A stretch of DNA of 64,000 bases, from assembly GCF_029223885.1 (NCBI RefSeq), contig NZ_CP119410.1, forward strand, positions 186,001 to 250,000, written 5' to 3'. Position 1 is the stretch's first letter, and each line of letters starts with the position of its first letter. This document shows positions 42,529 to 53,191 of the stretch, in pieces. The position numbers and the translations under genes are program-made. Below the pieces are notes generated by a model. It did no database searches and was not told the DNA's origin. It worked only from the letters and a program-made list of their open reading frames with translations. This stretch comes from Pararhizobium gei. GTDB taxonomy: Bacteria > Pseudomonadota > Alphaproteobacteria > Rhizobiales > Rhizobiaceae.

Positions 42529-43282
42529 TCCACGACATGATCGCCATCTTCCAGGATTACTGGCTGCTGCTATTGATCGGCCAATATCCGAACGGCCCGC
42601 TCGGCGGTCTCGCCAACACGCTCATTCTTTCGGCACTCAGCATCGCGCTGGCCTTCCCGATCAGCATCCTGATGGCGCTGGCACGGATCTCGAAATGGCG
42701 CCTGCTGCGCTGGCCGGTGACCGTGCTGGTCTATGTAACGCGCGGCGTTCCGCTGCTGATGCTGATCCTGTGGAGCTATTTCCTGGTTCCGCTGCTAACC
42801 GGCGCCGACGTGCCGAGCTTCGTCACCATGCTGACGACGCTGGTGATCTATCAGGGCGCCTTCCTCAGCGAAGTCGTGCGGGCCGGTATCGTCTCGCTCG
42901 GCCATGGCCAGATGGATGCCGCCAAGGCGCTCGGCCACAGCTATCTCGGAGCGATGCGCTTCATCATTCTGCCGCAGGCGCTGTACAACATGATCCCGAG
43001 CATCCTCTCCACCTTCGTGTCGACCATCAAGGACACGACGCTCGGCTACGTGATCAACGTTCCCGACCTCACCTTTGCGGCCAGCCAGGTCAATAACCAG
43101 CTGCTGACCCAGCCCTTCCAGGTCTTCCTCATTCTGGCGGTGATCTATTACGCGATCTGCTGGAGTATCACTTTCGTCGCCAATCGTCTGGAGCGCCGTA
43201 TCACCCGCAAGCGCGCCGGTCTCGGCGGAGACCGCGCCGCAGCAGCAGTGGCCGTGCCCGCCAAAATCGCATCGGAGCAGCT

Positions 43283-43286
<4 letters not shown>
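42525..43286 (+). CDS. amino acid ABC transporter permease (transporter 2, subunit b)
   Basis: A 253-residue permease with the EAA loop [20 protein letters not shown]. It resembles the second permease of transporter 1; both begin with I-x-x-x-x-x-LLLIG-x-YP-x-G-x-LGGLA. The C-terminal tail after residue 228 is basic and longer than in the paralogue. It overlaps the ATPase gene by ATGA. Confidence 0.9.
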
Positions 43287-44047
<761 letters not shown>

Positions 44048-44076
44048 TAACGCAACAATAATCAAAGGAGAACAGC

Positions 44077-44913
44077 ATGAAAATGAAATGCATCCCCCTT
44101 GGCCTCGCCCTTGCGGCGGCAGCTTCGGTCACCCCGGCACATGCCGACCAACTCGCCGACATTATGTCGAATAAGACGCTGCGTTGTGCGACGTTCGCCG
44201 ACGTTCCGCCGTTCGCAGCACCTGATACCAAGACCCGCGAAATGGCCGGTTTCGACGTCGACCTCTGCAACGCCATTGCCAAGCAACTCGGCGTCAAGGC
44301 CGAAGTCAAGCCGGTTTCGGTCGAAGCCCGCGTTCCTGAAGTCAAGCTTGGCCGCGTCGACATTACCGTCGCCAACCTGGCCTACACGCTCAGCCGCGCC
44401 GAACAGATCCAGTTTAGCGATCCCTACTATCTCGCCAAGGAAATGCTGATCGTTCCGGACGAAGATCCGGGCAAGTCAAAGGCCGATTTCGCCGGCCAGC
44501 GCATCGCTTCCACAAAGGGCTCGACCTCCGAGATGTCGATCAAGCTCAACAAGTCGGATCCGCTGACCTTCCAGGATACGGCATCCGCCTATCTCGCCGT
44601 ACAGCAGGGCAAGGCCCGCGGCATGGTCGCCAATACGATGACGACAACGAAGTTCGTCAACGAGTCGCAGACTAAGGGCAAGAAGATGCGGATGATCCAG
44701 GATCCGATGCTGTTCCAGCCGATCGGCATCGGCATGGCCAAGGATCAGCCGGCCCTGACTGCCAAGATCAACGAAGCGCTGCACACGCTGGACACCTCCG
44801 GCGAACTCGGCAAGATCTGGGACAAGTGGCTCGGCCCGGACACGGAGTACAAGATCAAACGCAACGACAAGGTCGTTCCTCTCAGCGAACTGAAATTTGA
44901 TCCTATTCCTTGA
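44077..44913 (+). CDS. ABC transporter substrate-binding protein, polar amino acid family (transporter 2)
   Basis: A 278-residue family 3 binding protein with a signal peptide of about 23 residues (ending TPAHA before DQLADI). FADVPPFAAPDTKTREMAGF and FDVDLCNAIAKQLGVKAEV match the ligand-binding lobes of glutamate or polar amino acid binders. YTLSRAEQIQFSDPYYLAKE is the second typical segment. AAAGGAGAAC precedes the ATG. A long palindrome follows 33 bases after its stop and ends the operon. Confidence 0.88.
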   Translation: MKMKCIPLGLALAAAASVTPAHADQLADIMSNKTLRCATFADVPPFAAPDTKTREMAGFDVDLCNAIAKQLGVKAEVKPVSVEARVPEVKLGRVDITVANLAYTLSRAEQIQFSDPYYLAKEMLIVPDEDPGKSKADFAGQRIASTKGSTSEMSIKLNKSDPLTFQDTASAYLAVQQGKARGMVANTMTTTKFVNESQTKGKKMRMIQDPMLFQPIGIGMAKDQPALTAKINEALHTLDTSGELGKIWDKWLGPDTEYKIKRNDKVVPLSELKFDPIP

Positions 44914-44946
44914 TAACTACATTGTATGGCTGAAGAAGCGAAAGGA

Positions 44947-44968
44947 GGGTGATGCCTAGGCATCACCC
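44947..44968. terminator. 22-base perfect palindrome after the second ABC operon
   Basis: GGGTGATGCC is followed by TA and then its exact complement. It sits in the 307-base gene-free gap (44914-45220) between the metabolic islands and the plasmid backbone. There is no T run after it, so it may be a factor-dependent terminator or a protein site. The rest of the gap holds no recognizable gene; a TATAAT box stands near 45150 without a good partner -35 element. Confidence 0.55.
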
Positions 44969-45220
44969 ATTCACGTTCCTGGCTAGCATCTGCAAAGAGT
45001 GATCGCGCTCGTCATTGCCCCGGTTAGGTCCTGCTCCTATTCATTCTTGTTACTTTGACATGCGGTTGCCCCGAGTATCTCTCCGGAGTTTAGCCAAAAG
45101 TTCCATAAATATGGTTACCTGATGTTTTCTAAGCTATTGAAATACTACATATAATGCCACCTCTCTATCATTCGGATTTTGTGGTAACTTGCCTCTATCG
45201 CCACCGGTCTCGAGAGATTG

Positions 45221-45493
45221 ATGATCCGCTTCCTCACACAGTGGCGCGCACATCGCCGGGCAATACGGCGGCGATGGCAGGCTGATGCCAGGCTTCTCGC
45301 AATTTCGGATCCAGCCGGGTCCTACTACGAAGCACAGCGCCGTGCGTTCCATAGCCGGTCCAGTGGTGATCTCGACGAGTTCTGGCACTGGTCGAAAGTC
45401 GCAAGCGAGATAGCCCGGATAGAACCACGCGCTGAGATGGACTTCGCTGTTCTCAAAGCCCTGTCCGATCGGGAGAAAGCCGGCCGTCGCTGA
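45221..45493 (+). CDS. small conserved-type hypothetical protein, backbone region
   Basis: A 90-residue basic protein with the tryptophan/arginine-rich start MIRFLTQWRAHRRAIRRRWQ and a mainly helical remainder (DLDEFWHWSKVASEIARIEP). There is no signal peptide or membrane segment. I do not recognise a named domain. TTG three bases earlier could also start it, but the ATG at 45221 is preferred. It is the first gene to the right of the metabolic islands. Confidence 0.55.
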   Translation: MIRFLTQWRAHRRAIRRRWQADARLLAISDPAGSYYEAQRRAFHSRSSGDLDEFWHWSKVASEIARIEPRAEMDFAVLKALSDREKAGRR

Positions 45494-45769
45494 CTTGTGG
45501 GCTGGTCAGACAGATGCTCAGCAACAAATGCTGAGCTGGCTTCCGTGAACCATCTCTGCCGGATACCTCAATTCCCGCCGAATCAAACCAATCCCGCTCT
45601 TTATGATGGCGTCCTGGACCATGTCCGGATCTCCGTCGATCAACCCACTTTCGGGGTCGGCTAGCAAGCTGCCGCCGCTTGTCTTCGACTGCGCGGTGAT
45701 CGCGACCGTCCCCGGTCCTTTGAGGAGCCATCGAGCGGGATCGGCCCGCTCCGGACGGAGGTTTCTCAC

Positions 45770-45946
45770 ATGGCACAGGATCTTGCACTCGCCCAAAGCC
45801 ACGCATTTTCGCTTTCCCGCATCCTCATGGTTCCCGTCACCCTGTTCAAATCCGGGGACGAATTCGGCGTCCTTCCGTCCGACGAACTCGATGACGAAGA
45901 CGATCTTGAGATCGTGCATGAATATTTCCCCCGCGGGTCTCATTGA
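45770..45946 (+). CDS. small acidic hypothetical protein (58 residues)
   Basis: A 58-residue frame, MAQDLALAQSHAFSLSRILM at the start and LFKSGDEFGVLPSDELDDED in the middle, ending in VHEYFPRGSH. The strongly acidic second half and clean composition look like a true small protein, and a purine-rich GGACGGAGG lies about 10 bases before the ATG. The larger opposite-strand frame across 45518-46273 has the low-complexity look of a shadow. Function unknown. The 276 bases before it hold nothing recognisable. Confidence 0.6.
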   Translation: MAQDLALAQSHAFSLSRILMVPVTLFKSGDEFGVLPSDELDDEDDLEIVHEYFPRGSH

Positions 45947-46126
45947 GCCCCGCATGTCCCTGCCGCTGGCGACCTGTCGGCCGCAAGGGAAGCTCCGCCG
46001 CGGCCGGTGCAAATCTGCACCTTGATTGCCGCGCCCTTGCCCCCTCCATTCTTCGCGGCGGAAACGAGGATGGCCGCAGGTATGCGGATTGGAAAAGAAG
46101 GGCGATCGACAAGTGATCGGAAAACA

Positions 46127-47164
46127 ATGAAGAGAGAAGAGTTGGAGGCGCTGCGCGCCAAGGTGAGTTGCGAAGCCGTGCTGGAGCAGGCCGGTTACGA
46201 AATCGATCTCAAAGAAAGCACGCGCCGCGCCGTCAAATACCGGTGTGGCGGCAACATCGTCATTGTCACGCATGACGGACGCGGCTGGTTCGATCCGCTC
46301 AGCGACGAGAAAGGCGATGTATTCGGCCTTGCCATGTTCCTGGAAGGAATTCCATTCCCGTCCGCAATAAAAGCGGTCGCGTCAATTGTCGGGTATCAAC
46401 TCTCCCGGCCGGAATGGAGGTCCTCGCGGTCTTCAGTGCCAGTAAAAGACATTTGCGAACGCTGGCGCAGCCGGCGCTCGCCTTCGCCCGGATCCAGTAC
46501 CTGGCGCTATCTGTGCTGGGCGCGCGGGATCCCGACTGCCATCGCCCGGCAGGCGATCCGGGCGGGTGTCCTGCGGGAAGGACCCTTCGGCAGTATGTGG
46601 GCAGCCCATGTCGATGGCGCGGGTCGCGTTGTGGGTTGGGAGGAGCGCGGTCCCGCCTGGCGTGGCTTTGCCACCGGGGGCTCGAAGGTTCTCTTCCGTT
46701 TTGGACCATGCGATGCCTTTCGTCTCTGCGTTACCGAGGCCGCGATCGACGCGATGAGCCTCGCAGCGCTCGAGGGTTTGCGCGAGCAAACTCTCTATCT
46801 CAGCACGGGTGGTGGGTGGTCTCCGGCGACAGATGCGGCGCTTGCGGAACTTGCGGTGCGCCCGGGCCTGACACTGGTCGCGGCCACGGATGCCAATTCG
46901 CAAGGGGATGTCTATGCAGAACGATTGCGGGCGCTCGCCGAGTCATCCGGCTGCGACTGGCAGCGGTTACGTCCGCCGGCGGAGGATTGGAACGAGGTTC
47001 TAAAAAACAGGGAGAGGGAAAAATGGGAAAGGAAGAGCGAGAAGAACAACGAGGCCTGCCGCATGCGCGCCGGCCGCATCAAGGGAGGCTCCGCCCGGCA
47101 TGCGCCGGCCCTTGACCCGGCCGGACACGAGGCCGGCAGCGCGGAAGGGGTCATGAAGGACTGA
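46127..47164 (+). CDS. toprim domain protein (DUF3991/primase-like)
   Basis: A 345-residue protein. The N-terminal part (KREELEALRAKVSCEAVLEQ, then GWFDPLSDEKGDVFGLAMFL) resembles the DUF3991/DnaG zinc-finger-like region of plasmid toprim proteins, without zinc cysteines. The toprim fold follows, with the Glu of LCVTEAAIDAMSLAALEG near residue 200 and the D-x-D-like LVAATDANSQGD near 250. It may act in plasmid DNA priming or maintenance after transfer. The ATG at 46127 is chosen because the conserved part begins there; the frame is open for 40 further codons upstream. The C-terminal 45 residues are charged and low in complexity. Confidence 0.8.
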   Translation: MKREELEALRAKVSCEAVLEQAGYEIDLKESTRRAVKYRCGGNIVIVTHDGRGWFDPLSDEKGDVFGLAMFLEGIPFPSAIKAVASIVGYQLSRPEWRSSRSSVPVKDICERWRSRRSPSPGSSTWRYLCWARGIPTAIARQAIRAGVLREGPFGSMWAAHVDGAGRVVGWEERGPAWRGFATGGSKVLFRFGPCDAFRLCVTEAAIDAMSLAALEGLREQTLYLSTGGGWSPATDAALAELAVRPGLTLVAATDANSQGDVYAERLRALAESSGCDWQRLRPPAEDWNEVLKNREREKWERKSEKNNEACRMRAGRIKGGSARHAPALDPAGHEAGSAEGVMKD

Positions 47165-47229
47165 AGAGAATGGCAAGGTCGAAAAGACTTGTACTGCCTT
47201 CGGTCCAAACCCCCGAAAGGATCAAGCTG

Positions 47230-47835
47230 ATGACCTCGATAGCCCTTCCCCGCAAAATATTCCAGGGCGTGGCCAAGCGCGCCGACATGTTCCGGATGTT
47301 CGACAGGCACACGATGCGCCCCGACCGCTTTGATAGCGACCAATCCGCCGTCTATGCCGGCGAATGGTTTGAGATCGATGAAACCTCCTACTCCTATATG
47401 CTGGACATTCTGCCGCCGCTCTGGATGCGCGGGCCGATCTTTGCGATGCGGGAATTCATGACCGGTTCGGTGACCTCGGTGTTTTATGCGATCCGGATCG
47501 ATGAAGCCGTCCGTTACTTTCACACCTACTGCGACCTCTCGGACCCGGACTCTGTGGAGGCGATGCGGATCGCGATCATTGACCGCGAAACCCGACCAGT
47601 CCGGGCGATGAGCCGCGAAGAACGGCTCGAGCATATCTGGAGCACGACCACCGACGACTATCGAGGCTATGCCAGCGCGCGTTGGCCCAAGCCCATGCAA
47701 GGCCATCGTACGGTGATGCTCTACGGTGGCAGTGAAGGCAGCTTTCTGAAGTTGCTCGACACCCTGTCTGACGGCGAGATCGCGGCCAAGCTGCCGGAGC
47801 ATCTACGCCACCTCCCCTCAGCCCTCGCCGCCTGA
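47230..47835 (+). CDS. DUF1419 domain protein
   Basis: A 201-residue protein of a family found on rhizobial plasmids. Recognisable segments are FQGVAKRADMFRMFDRHTMR, AGEWFEIDETSYSYMLDILP, FAMREFMTGSVTSVFYAIRI and SREERLEHIWSTTTDDYRGY. There is no known activity. AAAGGA lies eight bases before the ATG at 47230; an in-frame ATG at 47170 is the alternative. It lies between the toprim gene and the giant methylase-helicase gene, all on the same strand. Confidence 0.78.
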   Translation: MTSIALPRKIFQGVAKRADMFRMFDRHTMRPDRFDSDQSAVYAGEWFEIDETSYSYMLDILPPLWMRGPIFAMREFMTGSVTSVFYAIRIDEAVRYFHTYCDLSDPDSVEAMRIAIIDRETRPVRAMSREERLEHIWSTTTDDYRGYASARWPKPMQGHRTVMLYGGSEGSFLKLLDTLSDGEIAAKLPEHLRHLPSALAA

Positions 47836-47924
47836 GCCAGATCATCATTCGCAAACTCCGCGCCGAAAGCGGTCTTCTCGGTGGCCGAGCGATGGCGCAC
47901 GCCCTCATTTCAAGGAGCTTTCCC

Positions 47925-50900
47925 ATGAGCAACGATCCCTTTACATCAGACATGTTCGGCTCGAGCGTGCTTTCGTCCGGCCCCGGGCTTGGCGTGACAG
48001 CGTTCGGCGGGTTCTCGCCTGATGCCGCCAATGACGACGATCCGGATCCCCTGCCGCCAGCACCTGCATCCGCCCTCCCCGTCGCTGCCACGCCTGTCCG
48101 GCGCGCAAGGCTTCGGGCAAACTTCTATCTCGACGGTGACCGCAAGCTGGCCGCCTCCTGGAAGGATCGCGCCCGCGCCAATGTCGCGGCGATACTCGTC
48201 GCCGACGGCATTGCCAAGCAGGAGCGGCCGGCGACGGCAAAGGAACAGGCGCAGTTGATCCGCTTCACCGGCTTCGGCGCCGGCGAACTGGCCAACGGTA
48301 TCTTCCGTCGGCCAGGCGAGGTCGATTTCCGCCAGGGCTGGGACGATATTGGTTCTTCGCTCGAGACCGCGGTTTCTGAGACCGACTACGCGTCGCTTGC
48401 CCGCTGCACCCAATATGCGCATTTCACGCCGGAGTTCATCATCAGGGCAATCTGGACTGGGGTCCAGAAAATGGGCTGGCGCGGCGGCCGGGTGCTGGAA
48501 CCTGGCATCGGCACGGGGCTGTTCCCGGCCCTGATGCCGGAGCCATATCGCGACGTCGCCTATGTGACCGGGATTGAACTCGATCCGGTCACCGCTCGCA
48601 TCGCCCGCCTGCTTCAGCCGAAGGCGCGGATCATCAATGGCGATTTTGCCCGCACGGATCTGGCTCCGATCTACGATCTCGCCATCGGCAATCCACCCTT
48701 CTCCGATCGCACCGTCCGCTCGGACCGCGCTTACCGATCGCTTGGCCTTCGTTTGCACGACTATTTCATCGCCCGGTCGATTGACCTGCTGAAGCCCGGT
48801 GCGCTCGCCGCCTTCGTTACCTCGCATGGCACCATGGACAAGGCCGATACCACGGCACGGGAGCATATCGCCAAATCCGCCGACCTGATCGCAGCGATCC
48901 GCCTGCCCGAGGGCAGCTTCCGTCGCGACGCCGGCACGGATGTCGCCGTCGACATCCTGTTCTTCCGCAAGCGGAAGCCCGGAGAGCCGGAGGGAAATCA
49001 GCTGTGGCTCGATGTCGATGAGATCAGGCCGGCCACCGACGAAGAAGGCGCCATCAGGGTCAATCGCTGGTTTGGTCGGCATCCGGACTTCGTGCTCGGC
49101 ACACACGCCCTGACCTCCGGCCCGTTCGGCGAGACCTACACATGCCGGCCCCGCGAAGGAGAGAATCTCGAAGCCGCCATTGCCACTGCCATCGAGCTTC
49201 TGCCGGCCGATCTCTATGACGGCGAACCGACACTGATCGATATTGATCTGGAGGAAGAACTCGGCGAGATCGTCGATCTACAGCCGAAGGGCGGGACTGT
49301 TCGCGAGGGCAGCTTCTTCCTCGACCGGTCGAAGGGCCTGATGCAGATGCTCGACGGATCGGCCGTGCCGGTCACCGTCCGCAAGGGTCGCTCAGGCGAT
49401 GGAATCCCGGAAAAACACGTTCGGATCATCAGCAAGCTGATCCCGATTCGCGATGCAGTGCGCGAGGTCCTGAAGGCGCAGGAAGCCGATCGGCCATGGC
49501 GCGATCTCCAAATCCGATTGCGCATTGCCTGGTCGAGTTTTGTGCGCGATTTCGGGCCGATCAACCACACAGTCGTGTCCGTTCAAGAGGATATCGAGAC
49601 CGGCGAGGTCAAGGAAACGCATCGCCAACCGAACCTCGCACCGTTCCGCGACGATCCCGATTGCTGGCTGGTCGCCTCGATCGAGGACTACGATCTGGAG
49701 ACGGACACGGCGAAACCGGGGCCGATTTTTTCCGAACGCGTGATTGCTCCGCCGGCCGCACCGACGATTACCTCACCTGCCGATGCGCTCGCCGTCGTGC
49801 TGAATGAACGAGGCCACGTCGATATCGACCATGTCGCCGAGCTGCTGCACAGCGATCCTGCTGATGTGGTCGACGCGCTGGGCGAGGCCATCTTCCGTGA
49901 TCCGGCCGATGGATCGTGGAAGATGGCAGACGGATATCTTTCAGGGGCCGTCCGCACGAAGCTCGCCGCCGCGCAGGCAGCGGCCGAGCTCGACCCCGCC
50001 TATGAGCGCAATGTCCGCGCCCTCCAGGAGGTCCAGCCGGCTGATCTCCGGCCATCCGACATCACAGCCCGCCTCGGCGCACCTTGGATCCCGGCCGCCG
50101 ATGTCGTCGCCTTCGTCAGGCAAAAGATGGAGGCGGAAATTCGCATCTACCACATGCCGGAGCTTGGGTCCTGGACGGTGGAGGCACGGCAGCTTGGTTA
50201 CAGCGCTGCTGGCACATCGGAATGGGGAACGAGCCGCCGCCACGCCGGCGACCTGCTGTCTGACGCGCTGAATAGCCGGGTCCCTCAGATCTTCGACGTC
50301 TTTAAGGATGCCGACGGTGAGCGCCGGGTCCTCAATGTAGTCGATACGGAAGCCGCGCGCGACAAGCTCCAGAGGATCAAGCAGGCATTCCAGGACTGGG
50401 TCTGGACCGATCCGGATCGAACCGACCGGCTGGCCCGCGGCTACAATGACCGTTTCAACAACATCGCGCCGCGGAAATTCGACGGCTCCCACCTGAAACT
50501 CCCTGGCGCCTCTGGCGCCTTTGTTTTGTATGGGCACCAGAAACGCGGCATATGGCGGATCATCGCCGATGGCTCGACTTATCTTGCCCACGCCGTCGGC
50601 GCCGGTAAGACGATGACCATGGCGGCGGCCATCATGGAACAGCGGCGCCTTGGACTGATCGCCAAGGCCATGCTGGTCGTCCCCGGCCATTGCCTGGCGC
50701 AGGCGGCGCGCGAGTTTTTAGGCCTCTATCCGAATGCCCGCATTCTCGTCGCCGACGAGACCAATTTCACCAAGGACAAGCGCGCCCGCTATCTGTCGCG
50801 TGCGGCGACTGCAACGTGGGATGCGATCATCATCACGCATTCGGCGTTCCGATTTATCGCCGTGCCGTCTGCCTTTGAGCAGGAGATGATCCACGGCGAG

Positions 50901-53015
50901 TTGCAACTCTATGAGGATCTGCTGACCAAGGTCGACAGTGAGGATCGCGTTTCGCGCAAGCGCCTTGAGCGGCTGAAGGAAGGTTTGCAGGAGCGGCTCG
51001 AAGGTCTCGCTACCCGCAAGGATGATCTTCTCACCATCTCGGAAATCGGCGTCGATCAGATCGTCGTCGACGAGGCGCAGGAATTCCGCAAGCTCTCCTT
51101 TGCCACTAACATGTCGACGCTGAAGGGCATCGATCCAAATGGCTCGCAGCGCGCTTGGGATCTCTATGTCAAATCCCGCTACATCGAGATGCGGAACCCA
51201 GGCCGCGCGCTCGTGCTTGCCTCCGGCACGCCGATCACCAATACGCTTGGCGAGATGTTCTCCATCCAGCGCCTGCTCGGTCATGCGGCACTCTCTGAGC
51301 GAGGGCTGCACGAGTTCGATGCCTGGGCTTCCTGCTTCGGCGATACAACTACGGAATTGGAGATCCAGCCATCCGGCAAATATAAGCCTGTCAGCCGCTT
51401 TGCTTCCTTCGTCAACGTGCCCGAACTTATCGCGATGTTCCGCTCGTTTGCCGATGTGGTGTTGCCGGATGACCTGCGGCAATACGTGAAGGTGCCCAAC
51501 ATCTCGACCGGCCGGCGGCAGATCATGACTGCCAAGCCGACGGCTTTGTTCAAGACCTATCAGCAGGCCCTCGGCAGCAGGATCAAGGCGATCGAGCAGC
51601 GCGAGGGTCCCGCCAAGCCCGGTGACGACATCCTGCTGTCCGTCATTACTGATGGGCGCCATGCGGCGATCGACCTGCGCTTCGTCATGCCGGCGGCCGA
51701 CAACGAGGAGAATAACAAGCTCAATCTGCTCGTCCGCAATGCCCATCGGATATGGAAGGAAAGCGGGGAAGCCATCTATCGGCGTCCCGATGGCAAGGAT
51801 TTTGAGCTACCGGGCGCTGCCCAGATGATCTTTTCCGATCTCGGCACGATCAACGTCGAGAAGAGCCGAGGCTTCTCGGCATATCGGTTCATTCGCGACG
51901 AGCTGATCCGGCTCGGCGTGCCCTCCTCGCAAATCGCCTTCATGCAGGACTACAAGAAGACCGAAGCCAAGCAGCGACTGTTCGGCGATGTCAGGGCCGG
52001 CAAGGTTCGTTTCCTGATAGGCTCGTCTGAAACCATGGGCACGGGCGTCAACGCCCAGCTTCGGCTGAAGGCGCTCCATCACCTGGATGTCCCATGGCTG
52101 CCGTCGCAGATCGAGCAGCGAGAAGGCCGGATCGTCCGCCAGGGCAACCAGCACGAGGAGGTCGATATCTTCGCCTATGCGACGGAAGCCTCGTTGGATG
52201 CCAGCATGTGGCAGAATAATGAGCGCAAAGCCCGGTTCATTGCCGCGGCCCTATCCGGCGACACCTCGATCAGGCGGCTGGAAGATGTCGGTGAAGGGGC
52301 TGCCAACCAGTTCGCGATGGCCAAGGCCATTGCCTCCGGTGACGAGCGCCTGATGCAGAAGGCCGGGCTTGAGGCCGACATTGCCCGGCTTGAGCGGCTG
52401 CGCGCTGCCCACGAGGACGATCAATACGCCGTCCGCCGGCAGATGCGCGATGCAGAGCGCGAAATCGAGGTCTCAACCCGGCGGATTGACGAAATCGGCC
52501 AGGACATCGCGCGGCGACAGTCGATCACCGGCGATGCCTTCACCATGACGGTGCTCGGTAAAGAACATGCCGAGCGCAAGGAAGCGGGCCAGGCGCTGAT
52601 GAAGGAAATCCTCACGCTTCTGCAGCTTCAGCATGAGGGCGAGGTGCATCTTGCCACGATCGGCGGCTTCGATCTCGTCTATGAGGGGGAGCGGTTCGGC
52701 AAGGGCGACGGCTATCGCTATGAGACCCTGGTCCAGCGCACCGGGGGAGAGTATGGGATCGACCTTGCAATCACGGTCACGCCGCTCGGCGCCATCTCAC
52801 GGCTGGAGCACGGACTCGACGGCTTCGAGCAGGAACAGCTTCAGTATCGCCGGCGGTTGGAAGAGGCCGAGCGCCGGCTGGCCTCATACCGTTCCCGAGA
52901 CGGAGGAGCGTTCGCGTTCGCTGACTACCTGAAGGAGAAAAGGCGCGAACTACGTGACATCGAAACTCAGCTGGCGGGCAGCCTCGGCAATGAGACCAAC
53001 GCGCTGGCTGCATAG
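47925..53015 (+). CDS. giant N6-adenine methyltransferase-helicase fusion protein
   Basis: A 1696-residue protein. The methyltransferase part has motif I VLEPGIGTGLFPALMPE near residue 190 and the catalytic DLAIGNPPFSD near 252-258. A superfamily 2 helicase follows: Walker A AHAVGAGKTMTMAAAI near 886-900, Walker B VVDEAQEFRKL near 1046, and the C-terminal lobe with GSSETMGTGVNAQ near 1365 and SQIEQREGRIVRQGNQ near 1395. After about 1450 the chain is helical and coiled-coil-like. No nuclease motif was seen. The layout recalls DarB-type antirestriction proteins. AAGGAG precedes the ATG at 47925. It is one of several antirestriction-type genes here. Confidence 0.88.
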   Translation: MSNDPFTSDMFGSSVLSSGPGLGVTAFGGFSPDAANDDDPDPLPPAPASALPVAATPVRRARLRANFYLDGDRKLAASWKDRARANVAAILVADGIAKQERPATAKEQAQLIRFTGFGAGELANGIFRRPGEVDFRQGWDDIGSSLETAVSETDYASLARCTQYAHFTPEFIIRAIWTGVQKMGWRGGRVLEPGIGTGLFPALMPEPYRDVAYVTGIELDPVTARIARLLQPKARIINGDFARTDLAPIYDLAIGNPPFSDRTVRSDRAYRSLGLRLHDYFIARSIDLLKPGALAAFVTSHGTMDKADTTAREHIAKSADLIAAIRLPEGSFRRDAGTDVAVDILFFRKRKPGEPEGNQLWLDVDEIRPATDEEGAIRVNRWFGRHPDFVLGTHALTSGPFGETYTCRPREGENLEAAIATAIELLPADLYDGEPTLIDIDLEEELGEIVDLQPKGGTVREGSFFLDRSKGLMQMLDGSAVPVTVRKGRSGDGIPEKHVRIISKLIPIRDAVREVLKAQEADRPWRDLQIRLRIAWSSFVRDFGPINHTVVSVQEDIETGEVKETHRQPNLAPFRDDPDCWLVASIEDYDLETDTAKPGPIFSERVIAPPAAPTITSPADALAVVLNERGHVDIDHVAELLHSDPADVVDALGEAIFRDPADGSWKMADGYLSGAVRTKLAAAQAAAELDPAYERNVRALQEVQPADLRPSDITARLGAPWIPAADVVAFVRQKMEAEIRIYHMPELGSWTVEARQLGYSAAGTSEWGTSRRHAGDLLSDALNSRVPQIFDVFKDADGERRVLNVVDTEAARDKLQRIKQAFQDWVWTDPDRTDRLARGYNDRFNNIAPRKFDGSHLKLPGASGAFVLYGHQKRGIWRIIADGSTYLAHAVGAGKTMTMAAAIMEQRRLGLIAKAMLVVPGHCLAQAAREFLGLYPNARILVADETNFTKDKRARYLSRAATATWDAIIITHSAFRFIAVPSAFEQEMIHGELQLYEDLLTKVDSEDRVSRKRLERLKEGLQERLEGLATRKDDLLTISEIGVDQIVVDEAQEFRKLSFATNMSTLKGIDPNGSQRAWDLYVKSRYIEMRNPGRALVLASGTPITNTLGEMFSIQRLLGHAALSERGLHEFDAWASCFGDTTTELEIQPSGKYKPVSRFASFVNVPELIAMFRSFADVVLPDDLRQYVKVPNISTGRRQIMTAKPTALFKTYQQALGSRIKAIEQREGPAKPGDDILLSVITDGRHAAIDLRFVMPAADNEENNKLNLLVRNAHRIWKESGEAIYRRPDGKDFELPGAAQMIFSDLGTINVEKSRGFSAYRFIRDELIRLGVPSSQIAFMQDYKKTEAKQRLFGDVRAGKVRFLIGSSETMGTGVNAQLRLKALHHLDVPWLPSQIEQREGRIVRQGNQHEEVDIFAYATEASLDASMWQNNERKARFIAAALSGDTSIRRLEDVGEGAANQFAMAKAIASGDERLMQKAGLEADIARLERLRAAHEDDQYAVRRQMRDAEREIEVSTRRIDEIGQDIARRQSITGDAFTMTVLGKEHAERKEAGQALMKEILTLLQLQHEGEVHLATIGGFDLVYEGERFGKGDGYRYETLVQRTGGEYGIDLAITVTPLGAISRLEHGLDGFEQEQLQYRRRLEEAERRLASYRSRDGGAFAFADYLKEKRRELRDIETQLAGSLGNETNALAA

Positions 53016-53191
53016 CTGTATTGCACAATAAATGTTTTCCGATTGGCCAAAAATCAGGCATAAAGCCTACAGCTGATGCATATGGCGGTCTCCTCCCAGT
53101 TCCGCCGCAGCAGCTGTTCCCCTCTGGAGGTCAAAGATCTCCACACTTTATGGGCCGCGGTTTACTCCGTCGGCCCTTTTTTCTTGCCGTC

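Noticed and set aside
45518..46273. 251-codon minus-strand frame
   Set aside because: Part of it looks protein-like, but it covers the 58-residue plus-strand gene and the start of the toprim gene and has no recognised motif or ribosome binding site.
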